A stretch of 64,000 nt of DNA from a bacterium (GTDB lineage Bacteria > Latescibacterota > Latescibacteria > Latescibacterales > Latescibacteraceae), in the NCBI GenBank assembly GCA_021372535.1, contig JAJFUH010000149.1, positions 1 through 64,000 on the forward strand. Direction: 5' to 3'. How positions within the stretch are numbered: position 1 is the first letter of the stretch; every line of letters begins with the position of its first letter. The position numbers and the translations under genes are program-made. The notes under the pieces were generated by a model. That model was not told where the DNA came from, did no database searches, and saw nothing but the letters and a program-made list of their open reading frames with translations. This document shows, in pieces, positions 8,217 to 17,251 of this stretch.

Positions 8217-9836
8217 ATGAAACGCTGGCTTTGTGTTGTAATTGTATTATCTGCTTCACTCTTCCTGAATTTGCCCCTCTATGCCCAGAACATTTATGAG
8301 CTCCGCAAGCTGACCGAACAGGATTGGCTTTCCATGTCAACCGAGGCACGCCTGAATGCAATCAGTATGACACTCAAGGAAACCAAGAACCAGTCATTTC
8401 TGGGGAGTTTCGGTTCAAATTATGAGTTATACAAACGCTGGGGTTATGAATTCTATGAGATGGAGGACCGCTACGAGAACTATTCGTTCATGTGTTACGA
8501 GAATTATAACATCATGGAAGAACGCCGTCTCAGGTGGTCGTACAACGAGTTCGGCGACAGAATCGTAAGAATGCGAGGAGACGCGAATATCTGGCATGAA
8601 ACATACGAAGGTGACGGAACATTTTATGTTGAGACGCCCAATAAGTTTATCAACTCGATGACAACAAACGATATCGACGGTGTCTGGGTTGCTAAAGAAT
8701 CGACCAATGACTGGGCGTTTACCGCAATCGGCGCCCGCGCACTCCGTACCAAGTTCAGTCCCCTCACACTGAGTCTTCCCAATATGAACGGCATGAGGCT
8801 CGATTACCAGTCTGCAAACACAAAGGCAGCTGTTATCAGCAGTTCCCTTCTGGGAACGTGGTGGTCATGGCACAGCAATACCGACCCCTATTTTCGCTCG
8901 CCCTCGTTTGGGCATTATTCGGGAACAGACGCCAAAAACACAGGCCTTGTAACAAATGGTGGTGTGCTCCTCAGGGGTGGATACATTCAGCGCCAGTTAG
9001 GGGCTCTCACTGTCGGCGCATCCTACGTTAATGAATACGGCGTCCAGGGAAACCGCGAAGGAGGCGACGACTGGTTCGGGTCGGCGAGTAACTATACACC
9101 GACGCCCCTCGTTGTCGGAATCCGGGTTATGGACGATTCTCCGGACGACAATGAAGGCGGCCCGATTGTGTATGATGTGAAACTCAAAGTAGACGGTAAA
9201 TATCGTCCTGATATCATTCCAGCCGTTTTACTCGATGACATTACCCTCGACCGTACTACTGCCCTGAAAAAAACATACGAAAGAGATTATCTTGCCCCGC
9301 CTGCTTCGGCAATGATCGGATCTCCCAAATATGATTTTCTCGGTATCGAGGGAAGCATACCCAAGTATGCCGATTATTTCTATATGCGGGACTATTTGGC
9401 CGGTTCAAACCCCAAAAACATCAAGGATGGTATCAATTTGGAATTGGTAAACAAGTACCTGACGTTTGTCGATCCCGCCAACAGCACAATTCAGGCCAGC
9501 GGTACCAAATGTATTGTATACTACTTTGATCTTACCAATATAAAGGATCATGTCAACCGTGTTGAAGCCGAGATAACCGTGGCGAATGACTATAATATTC
9601 AGACAGCCCTGATATACACCGCGGAATCACCCGGCGGGCACGATACCTCGGGTAAAATCAAAACGTATTATGATGCAACATACTGGAAAACCATGGCGCA
9701 GGCCGAAGGCAACGTGAAGGACAAGTCTAACGTCACGACATTGACGCTGGATTTCGGTGTTCAGGTCGCCAGCATTATCTATGGAATCGATTTAACTTCA
9801 ACTACCACGGTTTTAAAATTACCGGCGAAATCGTAA
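8217..9836 (+). CDS. large secreted/outer-membrane protein, N-terminal part (frame changes downstream)
   Basis: Begins with a good signal peptide (MKRWLCVVIVLSASLF...LYAQN). The frame stays open 129 nt upstream to 8088, but that extension is Phe/Tyr-rich and unlikely to be translated. The 539 aa are rich in aromatic and Asn residues, with no enzyme motif seen; the style fits a cell-surface or outer-membrane beta protein. The frame ends at 9836, but the -1 frame already reads FNFNYHGFKITGEIV before that stop and runs on as the ORF at 9854-11302. I therefore read 8217-11302 as one gene of about 1,025 aa interrupted by one missing base or by a frameshift. I do not recognise the family. Confidence 0.7.
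   Translation: MKRWLCVVIVLSASLFLNLPLYAQNIYELRKLTEQDWLSMSTEARLNAISMTLKETKNQSFLGSFGSNYELYKRWGYEFYEMEDRYENYSFMCYENYNIMEERRLRWSYNEFGDRIVRMRGDANIWHETYEGDGTFYVETPNKFINSMTTNDIDGVWVAKESTNDWAFTAIGARALRTKFSPLTLSLPNMNGMRLDYQSANTKAAVISSSLLGTWWSWHSNTDPYFRSPSFGHYSGTDAKNTGLVTNGGVLLRGGYIQRQLGALTVGASYVNEYGVQGNREGGDDWFGSASNYTPTPLVVGIRVMDDSPDDNEGGPIVYDVKLKVDGKYRPDIIPAVLLDDITLDRTTALKKTYERDYLAPPASAMIGSPKYDFLGIEGSIPKYADYFYMRDYLAGSNPKNIKDGINLELVNKYLTFVDPANSTIQASGTKCIVYYFDLTNIKDHVNRVEAEITVANDYNIQTALIYTAESPGGHDTSGKIKTYYDATYWKTMAQAEGNVKDKSNVTTLTLDFGVQVASIIYGIDLTSTTTVLKLPAKS
9787..9818 (+). other. frame change: candidate indel at T-run or -1 slippery heptamer
   Basis: The protein context changes frame near GATTTAAC (9789-9796); one extra T there would join the two ORFs. 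Independently, the zero frame contains T TTA AAA at 9812-9818, a canonical X XXY YYZ -1 slippery heptamer. It would move ribosomes into exactly the frame of the 9854 ORF before the zero-frame stop TAA (9834-9836). No downstream stimulatory stem is obvious by eye. Confidence 0.5.
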
Positions 9837-9853
9837 ATAATTCCAGCCACTAT

Positions 9854-11302
9854 ATGTATCCTGATGAAGTTCCCGGAACCGGCTTTCCGACAGCTATTGT
9901 GAGCGGGCAGACACCCCGCACCGGTCACAGGTTCAGTCAGAACGATAAAGCCTATTATTTCACCGCCCAGAAAGACTGGAGGCGGTTCGGACTTGCGGCA
10001 GAGCTGTTCAAAATGGGTAAATTTTATCGGCCTTACATGGATTACTATTATGAATTTCCTCATGATTATGCCGTTTCAGCGATCAACACCAGAAATTACA
10101 CTGTCAGGTTGCCGCTCATTGAGGATAATGACGATAATGACCAGTATCCCGACACCATGGTCGAGCAGAACGCGATGGGATACAATATTATTTCAGCCGA
10201 AGACCCTGATGGTGTGTTCCCGGGCAATGATGCCGACAATGACGGTATCCCCGACAACAACAAGAACAACAACGATATTCCCGATTACGAAGAGCCGTTT
10301 CTCATGTTCGACTCCGACAACGATGAATTCGTTTTCGGAAACGACTACAATAACAATAATATTCCGGACTTTCGCGAAGACGACATGAAGCTTGATACGC
10401 CTTATGACCTGGACCGCCAGGGACATCATATAATACTGAGATATACACCGATTAAAAGTGTCAACCTGATCGCCGGATCGTTCAGGACAGGCGGAGTAGG
10501 CCGTGATAACAGAACCAACGACGATTACTTCAAGCTGTTCGTCAACTACGATGTGTTCACTATCGGAAAGCTCTATGCGGAATACCGGTACGAACGGATA
10601 CAGGACGATATTCGGGATCAGTATATGCAGGTTACGACAAAAATGAAACAAAATTACCAGGAACCCGGTATTATTTGTACTATCTATCGATTTACCCGCG
10701 AACTTTATTACGACGAGCTCGAGTACAAGAACTCCACGGTAAACCGTCTATGGCTTGATTCGGTGATCAGGGCTGTTCCGGCAATCACACTTGAGAATCA
10801 TGTCAAGCTGGAGAATAACGAGCAGATCGAAGGAGTAATGTACAATAACACGTATCAGCCTGCCGATAACATCAAGACGCTCGCCATGGTTAATAAGGCC
10901 ATATATACGAAGAAGTTAGGAAACTGGACATTTTCACCCGGTGTGAAATTCCGTTTTTACAAGAAAGACCGGAATGACATTGCTCGTCCCGGAGATTACT
11001 ATGTGACAAGAATTCCCCTTTTCATGTTCAAATATGACATTTCTCCCCGAACGGACATACAGCTCGGATTGCAGGGAATACCATGGTTCGAGTTGGACCA
11101 CAAGGATCATGTACAGAGCGAGAACGATTACCAGGGGAAAACGTACATGCTCCAGTTCCAGAACCGTGTGACCTATTTCGGATATGATATCTGGGCCACA
11201 ACAGGTATCAGGTTTGATCAGATAAAATTTACTGAAACGACACGGGAATTTGAGAATTATAAATCCTCGACGACGTTTGTAAAGATATTCCTCGGCTGGT
11301 AA
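9854..11302 (+). CDS. large secreted/outer-membrane protein, C-terminal part with Asp/Asn repeats
   Basis: In-frame continuation (482 aa from the first ATG; open further upstream) of the protein starting at 8217. Residues about 100-180 hold DxDxDG-like, Asp/Asn-rich repeats (NDADNDGIPDNNKNN, DSDNDEFVFGNDYNN) of the thrombospondin type 3 calcium-binding style. The remainder has alternating hydrophobic/polar strands with many aromatic residues and ends in a hydrophobic-polar strand plus a terminal aromatic (IFLGW), as in outer-membrane beta-barrels. An independent translation start at 9854 is unlikely because no Shine-Dalgarno is visible. The terminator at 11326 closes the gene. Confidence 0.65.
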   Translation: MYPDEVPGTGFPTAIVSGQTPRTGHRFSQNDKAYYFTAQKDWRRFGLAAELFKMGKFYRPYMDYYYEFPHDYAVSAINTRNYTVRLPLIEDNDDNDQYPDTMVEQNAMGYNIISAEDPDGVFPGNDADNDGIPDNNKNNNDIPDYEEPFLMFDSDNDEFVFGNDYNNNNIPDFREDDMKLDTPYDLDRQGHHIILRYTPIKSVNLIAGSFRTGGVGRDNRTNDDYFKLFVNYDVFTIGKLYAEYRYERIQDDIRDQYMQVTTKMKQNYQEPGIICTIYRFTRELYYDELEYKNSTVNRLWLDSVIRAVPAITLENHVKLENNEQIEGVMYNNTYQPADNIKTLAMVNKAIYTKKLGNWTFSPGVKFRFYKKDRNDIARPGDYYVTRIPLFMFKYDISPRTDIQLGLQGIPWFELDHKDHVQSENDYQGKTYMLQFQNRVTYFGYDIWATTGIRFDQIKFTETTREFENYKSSTTFVKIFLGW

Positions 11303-11325
11303 CAGAATACCCTGAAAAATAATAT

Positions 11326-11347
11326 CCCGTACTTGTGCGGGTTTTTT
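11326..11347 (+). terminator. intrinsic terminator after the split surface-protein gene
   Basis: The stem CCCGTAC / GTGCGGG (one G-T wobble, very short loop) is followed by TTTTTT, 23 nt after the stop codon at 11302. Confidence 0.6.
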
Positions 11348-11641
11348 ATGCAGACAGAATCAACTAAGCAATTGTTTGCACTCAGTTTTAGTTACTTTAT
11401 TATTATAACATCAGGCGGTTTATTCTGATCAGGCGAATCGAAGGTACATAATTTCTGAACCGCGAATCCCGATAAAAGGCAATTTACGAAAATCGAAAGA
11501 GAATGGTGACATAAACTTTTCACGGGGGCGTGTTTCCCTTTTCGCTGCATCGCATCGCATCAAGGAGGCGCTCAAGGGTAAGTATCATATTAAAAGAGAC
11601 AAGAAAAAAATGGGGGGATTGCCAGAAAATAGTTTTTCATG
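11348..11641. other. intergenic stretch without a recognisable gene
   Basis: About 290 nt between the surface-protein terminator and the tRNA promoter. It holds no convincing ORF. A GCATC-type word repeated three times near 11553 and a short poly-A/poly-G stretch near 11605-11617 are the only visible patterns. Confidence 0.5.
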
Positions 11642-11670
11642 TTGACGTTGCGAATTCAATGTTTTATATT
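11642..11670 (+). promoter_or_regulatory. sigma-70-type promoter of tRNA-Glu
   Basis: TTGACG (11642-11647), a 17-nt spacer and TATATT (11665-11670) end 20 nt before the mature tRNA 5' end. Spacing and sequence are close to consensus. Confidence 0.65.
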
Positions 11671-11690
11671 TATAGTCTATGAAAAATTGC

Positions 11691-11766
11691 GTCCCCTTCG
11701 TCTAGTGGCCCAGGACTCAAGGTTTTCATCCTTGCAACAGGAGTTCGATTCTCCTAGGGGACGCCA
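11691..11766 (+). tRNA. tRNA-Glu (anticodon UUC), CCA encoded
   Basis: A 76-nt cloverleaf. The acceptor stem GTCCCCT pairs with AGGGGAC; the D-arm region GTCTAGTGGCCCAGGAC is typical of bacterial tRNA-Glu. The anticodon stem CAAGG/CCTTG encloses the loop TTTTCAT, giving anticodon TTC (UUC). The T-arm contains GTTCGATTC. Discriminator G and an encoded CCA complete the 3' end. It is a substrate for the MnmA encoded at 1840. Confidence 0.97.
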
Positions 11767-11777
11767 GAGTCATTTTT

Positions 11778-11807
11778 CCACCGGTTGGCCTTGATCGGTG
11801 GTTTTTT
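11778..11807 (+). terminator. intrinsic terminator of tRNA-Glu
   Basis: CCACCG (11778-11783) pairs with CGGTGG (11796-11801) across a 12-nt loop and is followed by TTTTTT, 11 nt after the tRNA 3' end. Confidence 0.75.
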
Positions 11808-11875
11808 GTTGTGCAATCTGCCGTCTGAACGGACAAATCCCTATTCATCGTCCGGTCATTGCTTGATCGGAAGCT

Positions 11876-13450
11876 TCATGGTAAACCGTCGAATTTCACT
11901 AGTGTCCGTGGGCTTTCATTTCCCGTGCGGTCAACAGCGGAAACCGCGATACAGCTCACCTTACCGGTAATTCCGGGAGATTTTTCTCCGCCCTGTTTAT
12001 CATCGGCCAATCCGTTGTCTGATACGGCGGAGAACGAGTAACTCCGGTCGCTACGGTTGAGAATCACGGAATTCCATGAATCCCCCTTTTTTATATACAC
12101 AATCCACCGAAAAACCGCTTCTTTATCGCCCGGCATCCATGAGATAACCTGATTCACTCCTTCGAGCGCGGTTGTAACATGAGGCGCTGCGGGAGCTCTG
12201 TTATCGAGCCACGGCGAGGTCGGTACAAGCGCCTGCGCACGGTACGGTCCCGCTGCAAGCGAATCGGCGATACCGCCCATGTTGTCGAGCAGGGCTTTCA
12301 TGCTGAAGTGAACATTGCCGGGACCCCCGGGGACAAAACCACGGGTGATCATGATCTGGTTGATGATTTCATCGACACCCTTTTCATCACGGGCGGTGCT
12401 TGTGTATAAACCCGGCCAGAGGTTGCGCTTCCGGGTGTTTTCACGAACCCACCAACCGAGCAGTACCGGGTAGCTCTGCGGTATCCGGTTTGTTGCCCAG
12501 TAAAGCTGGGGGGTCCAGTAATCGACCCAGCCTCTGTTGAGCCACAGCTTCGCATCCGCATAGAGAACATTGTACTGGTCGAAACCACGAATGGATTCGG
12601 GATAACCGGGTCGCCAGATTCCGAACGGACTCAAGCCGAATTTGACAAAGGGCTTCTCCTTTTTAATGGCCTTGTACACTCGCTCGATAAACCGGTTGAC
12701 ATTATCGCGTCGCCAGTCCTCACGGGAACGTTTGCCGCCCCGGTCACGGTATTCCGCCCAGGTGTCGTCGTCGGGAAAATCCTCACCGTCGTTGTAGGAA
12801 GGATATGGGTAGAAATAGTCATCGAAATGGACACCATCGATGTCATAACGGCGTACTACATCCATGACGACATCGAATGAATGATCCTGCGTCCCCTTTT
12901 TTGCCGGATCGAGCCAGTAGTATCCTCCCTTGAGTTGCCTGACAAGGTCGGGGTGGGTTCTGACAACGGAAGATTCGGTGATTTCTCCTGCTGCAGGATG
13001 ATGCGCACGGTAGGGATTGAACCAGACATGGAGCTCCATCCCGCGGTTGTGAGCTTCCTCGATCCAGAAAGCGAGCGGGTCATAAAAGGGATCGGGAGCT
13101 TTGCCCTGCACTCCGGTCAGGTAATAGGACCACGGTTCGATTGCGCTCTGATAGAATGCGTCGCACTGCGGACGAATCTGCAGTACTATGGCATTGAGGT
13201 TGATGCTCTGCGCTTTGTCAAGAATCGCGATGATTTCCCTTTTCTGATCATCGGTGGAAAGGCCGGGCGCACTCGGCCAGTCGATATTGGCGACTGTGGC
13301 GACCCACACCGCACGGAATTCACGATGCGGGGCAGGCACTTTCTCCGTTTCACGTGATGCAGTACCCTGCCTCAGCGCTGCACAACCACCGGCCAGAAGC
13401 GCTGTACAGCATATGAGCACGATACCCTGTGTCAGTTTCTTCAGGATCAT
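11876..13450 (-). CDS. GHL10-type (family 10-like) glycosyl hydrolase lipoprotein
   Basis: A 524-aa envelope lipoprotein with signal peptide and Cys23 after LLAGG. The body matches the GHL10/YngK-type TIM-barrel family: EFRAVWVATVANIDWPS, NLNAIVLQIRPQCDAFY, GMELHVWFNPYRA, DGVHFDDYFYPYP and FGLSPFGIWRPG are hallmark segments. Members act on cell-wall or extracellular polysaccharide, but substrates are mostly undefined. The C-terminal ~100 residues look like an Ig/fibronectin-type domain (ISWMPGDKEAVFRWIVYIKKG). The Shine-Dalgarno GAGGAG lies 9 nt before the ATG. It is convergent with the tRNA and belongs to a set of secreted polysaccharide-related genes. Confidence 0.88.
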   Translation of the reverse strand: MILKKLTQGIVLICCTALLAGGCAALRQGTASRETEKVPAPHREFRAVWVATVANIDWPSAPGLSTDDQKREIIAILDKAQSINLNAIVLQIRPQCDAFYQSAIEPWSYYLTGVQGKAPDPFYDPLAFWIEEAHNRGMELHVWFNPYRAHHPAAGEITESSVVRTHPDLVRQLKGGYYWLDPAKKGTQDHSFDVVMDVVRRYDIDGVHFDDYFYPYPSYNDGEDFPDDDTWAEYRDRGGKRSREDWRRDNVNRFIERVYKAIKKEKPFVKFGLSPFGIWRPGYPESIRGFDQYNVLYADAKLWLNRGWVDYWTPQLYWATNRIPQSYPVLLGWWVRENTRKRNLWPGLYTSTARDEKGVDEIINQIMITRGFVPGGPGNVHFSMKALLDNMGGIADSLAAGPYRAQALVPTSPWLDNRAPAAPHVTTALEGVNQVISWMPGDKEAVFRWIVYIKKGDSWNSVILNRSDRSYSFSAVSDNGLADDKQGGEKSPGITGKVSCIAVSAVDRTGNESPRTLVKFDGLP

Positions 13451-13577
13451 GATGAAAACTCCTCATACGGGTATAGAATTATATGCAAAACCGGTTTTTG
13501 TCCAGATGAGTTGAAATTATATCACTATAAAACAGATTACGAACTCCATGGCATATCATGTTCTACAGACAATGTTG

Positions 13578-15026
13578 TCATTCCGCTCTCTCACTCTCGG
13601 GTATGTGGACTACTATGATGCATGGATTCCCGAAGGTATCTTTATCTTCCACATCACCGAATGCGCCGTTGAAAACGATATAGAGCGTTGAACCGTCATG
13701 ACTCAGAGTGAAACAGTATGAGCCGCCGTTCACAAAACCGTACTTCTCATGATAGTAAGGGTGAAGAAATGCAAGCACTTTTTTGGTATTCGATACCGTA
13801 TCGTATTGAATAACCGGCGCACCCCATTCAAACCCCCGCCCGTGACCGCTGATGATGTAATAGAGGTACCGTGAGCCAGGATTTGCCGCGATGCACGTGA
13901 CATACGTTCCTTGCGGTCCCCAGTTAAGGCCGATAAGTTCCGTTTTTTCCTTTTCAGGCCAGAATTTGAAAAACGTTCCCCGGTAATCCATGCAGTAAAA
14001 GGCGCCATCGGACATTCTGCAGGTGGTGTAAGCCCGCATTATATCATTTTCACCGGTCACAGGATGAGACGGAATCTGACAGGACAACCTCCTGAAACGG
14101 TTGAGCACCGGATCGTATTCCATGAGATGGGAACTCTCTTTCGCGCGTTTTGTCGAGCTGTCGGTAGCATACCACAGCCCGGTATTACTATCGAGAAGAG
14201 CATTGCAGCTCTCCCACTGCATCCCGTCGGGTGGTTTCCCGGCATACAGCGTCTTTTCAGCCCGTATATCGTATGCTAAAAAATAATAGAAATGCGTCGC
14301 GCCGATAAAAATTCCCCGCCGGGTATCGAATCCAAAATAGGGGTAGGAATCACCGATAAAAGGAACTCCGAGATTTCTGAACTCCCCTGTAAATACGTTG
14401 TATGTAAATAGTTTACCGCCGCCGTACTGTTTCCGGTCCGAAAGGTCTTCGGGAGGCACCGACCAATATGTTGCGGCGGTAAGCAGTCCGTCGGGGGTAA
14501 TTCCGAGTTCGCCGTGTATCTTCCCATCGATGAACTCACCCTGACGCCAGCCGAGCCTCTGTGCAGAATCTACGACGATGTACTGCTCTTTTTGTACGGG
14601 ATCGTACCTGACAATATATACATTGCCGTCTCTAGTCTGATGGCTCCCCACAGCGAAGTAGAAACATTCATCCGGACCGACCGTACCGATACCCCAGACC
14701 GACCAGAGACCGGGATTATCCTTCGGGAAAAAATAGGGATTGAGATTGCGTACGGGCGCAAAGTCTATGATCGGAGGCGTTACTGCCATGATAAAAGAAT
14801 TGTCGCCGGCGTACATTTCTGGTTTTTCGAGCATTTTTTTCGAACTGTCCGTTACGACACCGGTTTTAAAGAGGAGTTTCTTCCTGTCCCATTTCATGAA
14901 CGTATCTCGTGTAACTTCACTATACACTTCATGATTCAACCCGGATAATAACGTCCATAAAAGAGCCAGCATACACCTCACGAAGCGTGATGATCGAGTT
15001 CGAATAACTCCTTTCGGATCAAACAT
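13578..15026 (-). CDS. secreted beta-propeller-like protein of unknown function
   Basis: A 482-aa protein with a hydrophobic N-terminal signal (about residues 16-30) after basic residues. The rest consists of repeated blade-like segments (GTVGPDECFYFAVGS, LGITPDGLLTAATYWS, FDTRRGIFIGATHFYYFL, RMSDGAFYCMDYRGTFFKF), suggesting a 6-8-bladed propeller. No catalytic motif is recognised. AGGAG lies 9 nt before the ATG. Its neighbours are the GHL10-like lipoprotein and an esterase; it could bind or cleave sugars, or act as a sensor domain. The family name is not recognised. Confidence 0.6.
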   Translation of the reverse strand: MFDPKGVIRTRSSRFVRCMLALLWTLLSGLNHEVYSEVTRDTFMKWDRKKLLFKTGVVTDSSKKMLEKPEMYAGDNSFIMAVTPPIIDFAPVRNLNPYFFPKDNPGLWSVWGIGTVGPDECFYFAVGSHQTRDGNVYIVRYDPVQKEQYIVVDSAQRLGWRQGEFIDGKIHGELGITPDGLLTAATYWSVPPEDLSDRKQYGGGKLFTYNVFTGEFRNLGVPFIGDSYPYFGFDTRRGIFIGATHFYYFLAYDIRAEKTLYAGKPPDGMQWESCNALLDSNTGLWYATDSSTKRAKESSHLMEYDPVLNRFRRLSCQIPSHPVTGENDIMRAYTTCRMSDGAFYCMDYRGTFFKFWPEKEKTELIGLNWGPQGTYVTCIAANPGSRYLYYIISGHGRGFEWGAPVIQYDTVSNTKKVLAFLHPYYHEKYGFVNGGSYCFTLSHDGSTLYIVFNGAFGDVEDKDTFGNPCIIVVHIPESERAE

Positions 15027-15094
15027 TTATATTTACTCCTCTTCTCTCAGTATATTCTTCGCTGACGATATTTTTCAGGTGTGAAGTATTCCGC

Positions 15095-16033
15095 TCATTT
15101 TCTTCCGCCCATTTCAATCGTCGGTTCGCAACTCAGATACCCAAGCGAAGCGAGAAAACGGTCGGTCACCTGCAGGGCGTTGACAATCGTCGCTTCCGTG
15201 CCTATCCCGACGATTACAAACGCATGCTTCGTATTTTCAAGGGCAACCATGTCACAGCGGTTACCCGCTTTTTTCATCGCCTCGGCAAAGCGATACGCCG
15301 ATTCAATGGGGACGTTCGTGTCATCGATGCCATGCATGAGCAGAGCGGGCGGCTGTCCTTTCGCGACATAGGTGATGGGCGAGTAACGGGCATACCGTGC
15401 CCTGATATCATCATTTACTTCTGAAAGGGTAAAGACATTTTTGAATGCGGGTATATTCATATCCACAGCCGGGTTATACAGTATCATGGCGTTCGCCATG
15501 GCGCTGATCTTTGTGTCCTCGCCGGGATTTTCGAAATCCTTCATCGTTCCGAGGGCCGCGGCAAGATGCCCGCCTGCGGAATCACCGGCCACCGCAATAC
15601 GGTCGGAGTCGATACCGAATTTTTCGGCGTTGGCGCGTATGTAACGGACGGCCGATTTGCAGTCAGCCACACAGCTGCCGACAGCGTCGATTCCTTCGGG
15701 ACCTTTTTTGGTGATTAGCCGGTAATTGATTGTGAAAGCGACCATACCCCGTGAGGTGAAATACTGGCAGTGCGGGAAAAAGAACGAGGGATGCCCGCCG
15801 ACAAATCCTCCGCCGTGTATGAATACGATCGCCGGACTCCGGTCAGTGGATTTATGATCCACGGGCTTGAAAACGAGCATATAAAGCTGAGCACCATCCA
15901 CAACTTTGTAATTGAGCCATTCATAGTCCCCGCCGATGTCGTGAAGATGAACAATCTGCGCGTTAATGGACGGAGAGTACATGAGGCATACACATGCACA
16001 CATAAAACCGATTGCACGGAAAGTTCTGGTCAT
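15095..16033 (-). CDS. alpha/beta-hydrolase, esterase/lipase (HSL/BD-FAE-like), secreted
   Basis: A 312-aa hydrolase with an N-terminal signal peptide (MTRTFRAIGFMCACVCLMYS). The oxyanion-hole motif HGGGFVGG, the nucleophile elbow GDSAGGHLAA, an acidic residue in HGIDDTNVP and a histidine in NTKHAFV make up the expected serine-hydrolase machinery. It probably deacetylates or de-esterifies carbohydrate or other small esters in the periplasm, consistent with the neighbouring polysaccharide-related genes. Substrate is unknown. A promoter candidate lies at 16126-16154. Confidence 0.88.
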   Translation of the reverse strand: MTRTFRAIGFMCACVCLMYSPSINAQIVHLHDIGGDYEWLNYKVVDGAQLYMLVFKPVDHKSTDRSPAIVFIHGGGFVGGHPSFFFPHCQYFTSRGMVAFTINYRLITKKGPEGIDAVGSCVADCKSAVRYIRANAEKFGIDSDRIAVAGDSAGGHLAAALGTMKDFENPGEDTKISAMANAMILYNPAVDMNIPAFKNVFTLSEVNDDIRARYARYSPITYVAKGQPPALLMHGIDDTNVPIESAYRFAEAMKKAGNRCDMVALENTKHAFVIVGIGTEATIVNALQVTDRFLASLGYLSCEPTIEMGGRK

Positions 16034-16125
16034 GGCGGTTCTTTCCCTTTGCTGATATGGTTATCGTGATTTCGACAATATATCCGTTCCCGGCATTCAG
16101 AAAAATCCGGATAAACACATATTGT

Positions 16126-16154
16126 AGTATGATTATGATACATCAGTATGTCAA
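16126..16154 (-). promoter_or_regulatory. candidate sigma-70 promoter for the esterase gene
   Basis: On the minus strand TTGACA (16154-16149), a 17-nt spacer and CATACT (16131-16126) point toward the esterase start at 16033, leaving a leader of roughly 85-90 nt. Confidence 0.45.
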
Positions 16155-16322
16155 GACGTTTTGCATGGATCGGCAGGAACTGCCCTGATACTAATCAGGA
16201 GCGGTGATTCGTTTCAGGGAATCGGAAGTCGAATCGTACCGGGCGGAGAAAAACAGGAAATATGATAAAAAAGCGGGAGATGAGAGCTAATACCTGAACG
16301 GCTGTCTTAGCTGGAGGATTTT

Positions 16323-16562
16323 TTACGGAGGAGAAGCCCCTTCGGCGGTCATGGCAATCTCATGGAGTGTCGCGAGGGTCTTTTCCGCTTCCTCGAGATC
16401 GATAACTTCGAGCGCAAAACCCGCATGAACAATCACATAATCTCCCACATTCACATGGTCGACGAGCGCACGGGAAATGTCCATGGAGATGCCGTCCGAC
16501 TCGACAACCGCTCTGTCGGGAGGTATAAGCTCCACCACTTTCATCGGAACCGCGAGACACAT
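16323..16562 (-). CDS. hypC: hydrogenase maturation chaperone HypC/HupF
   Basis: A 79-aa protein starting MCLAVPMKV; the N-terminal Met-Cys (Cys2) is the residue that carries the Fe(CN)2CO unit and contacts the hydrogenase large subunit. The VDHVNVGDYVIVHAGFA segment is typical of the HypC beta-barrel. It works with HypD (not in this window) in [NiFe] cofactor assembly. It lies at the 3' end of the hydrogenase locus, about 210 nt after hypA with a palindromic repeat between, so it may be separately transcribed. Confidence 0.93.
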   Translation of the reverse strand: MCLAVPMKVVELIPPDRAVVESDGISMDISRALVDHVNVGDYVIVHAGFALEVIDLEEAEKTLATLHEIAMTAEGASPP

Positions 16563-16655
16563 ATAAGGTTACCCTTCCCCGGTCATTGAGCAATTTATAC
16601 AGGTTATTATCACCCTGTATGACGTCATAAATAATTGCTCATATTATAAGCGATC

Positions 16656-16708
16656 AGACCCTGAAATGAGTTCAGGGTGACGGTCATACCGAACTCGTTT
16701 CGGCATCT
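16656..16708. repeat. double-hairpin palindromic repeat, copy B
   Basis: Two adjacent hairpins: CCCTGAA-ATGAG-TTCAGGG (16659-16677) and ATACCGAA-CTCGT-TTCGGCAT (16685-16705). The second matches copy A at 1290-1315, the first resembles copy C at 53518-53544. It lies in the hypA-hypC gap, next to an inverted TGAGCAATT pair around 16588-16642. Confidence 0.6.
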
Positions 16709-16772
16709 GTTGGGAAAAAACTCACTAAAATATATCTTATGTATAACTTCGTTAAACCAATCAATTCGGTAA

Positions 16773-17150
16773 TCACACAGAAGGTTTTTTTTCAGATACC
16801 GGGTCATCTTCCTCGTCAAGCTCAACCGATTCGATTTCCAGCTCACGTCCCGTTATCAGCCTCAAATTGAACGATCCGCAGCGCGGACATGGTATGGCAT
16901 CGAATGTAAGCCCGCCCATCCCGCACTCCGAGCACGAACAGGAGGGAGGCGATGTTTCGATCACGAGCTGAGAATCCTCGAGACAAGTTCTCTCGGACGC
17001 CACCGGATAAACCCGTCTGAGAGCATCTTCATCCACTCCCGAATAGACCCCGATACGCACCCTGACCAACACTACCCGTGAACCGGGACGGTCATGAAGA
17101 TACTGCTCGATATTCCGTACCAGTTCGGCGGCTACGGAAAGTTCATGCAT
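16773..17150 (-). CDS. hypA: hydrogenase nickel insertion protein HypA
   Basis: A 125-aa protein. The N-terminal MHEL supplies the nickel-binding His2, and the C-terminal part has two zinc-binding cysteine pairs (CSECG and CPRCG). HypA delivers Ni to the large subunit after Fe insertion, with HypB (absent here). There is a short acidic C-terminal tail (ELDEEDDP) beyond the usual end. It sits in the hydrogenase locus next to an orphan receiver protein and the maturation protease. Confidence 0.93.
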   Translation of the reverse strand: MHELSVAAELVRNIEQYLHDRPGSRVVLVRVRIGVYSGVDEDALRRVYPVASERTCLEDSQLVIETSPPSCSCSECGMGGLTFDAIPCPRCGSFNLRLITGRELEIESVELDEEDDPVSEKKPSV

Positions 17151-17251
17151 GGGTCTTTACCTCTCTGTTCGATGCGATATCAGCGGCTCTCTATTCAATG
17201 CTGCCCCCGAGAACCGATTAAGCACGATATTTCTGCTCATGAACCGCCGTT

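Noticed and set aside
10193-10400. Possible tandem DNA repeat
   Set aside because: The repetitiveness is explained by Asp/Asn-rich calcium-binding-style protein repeats (GAT/AAC codons); units are not identical at DNA level.
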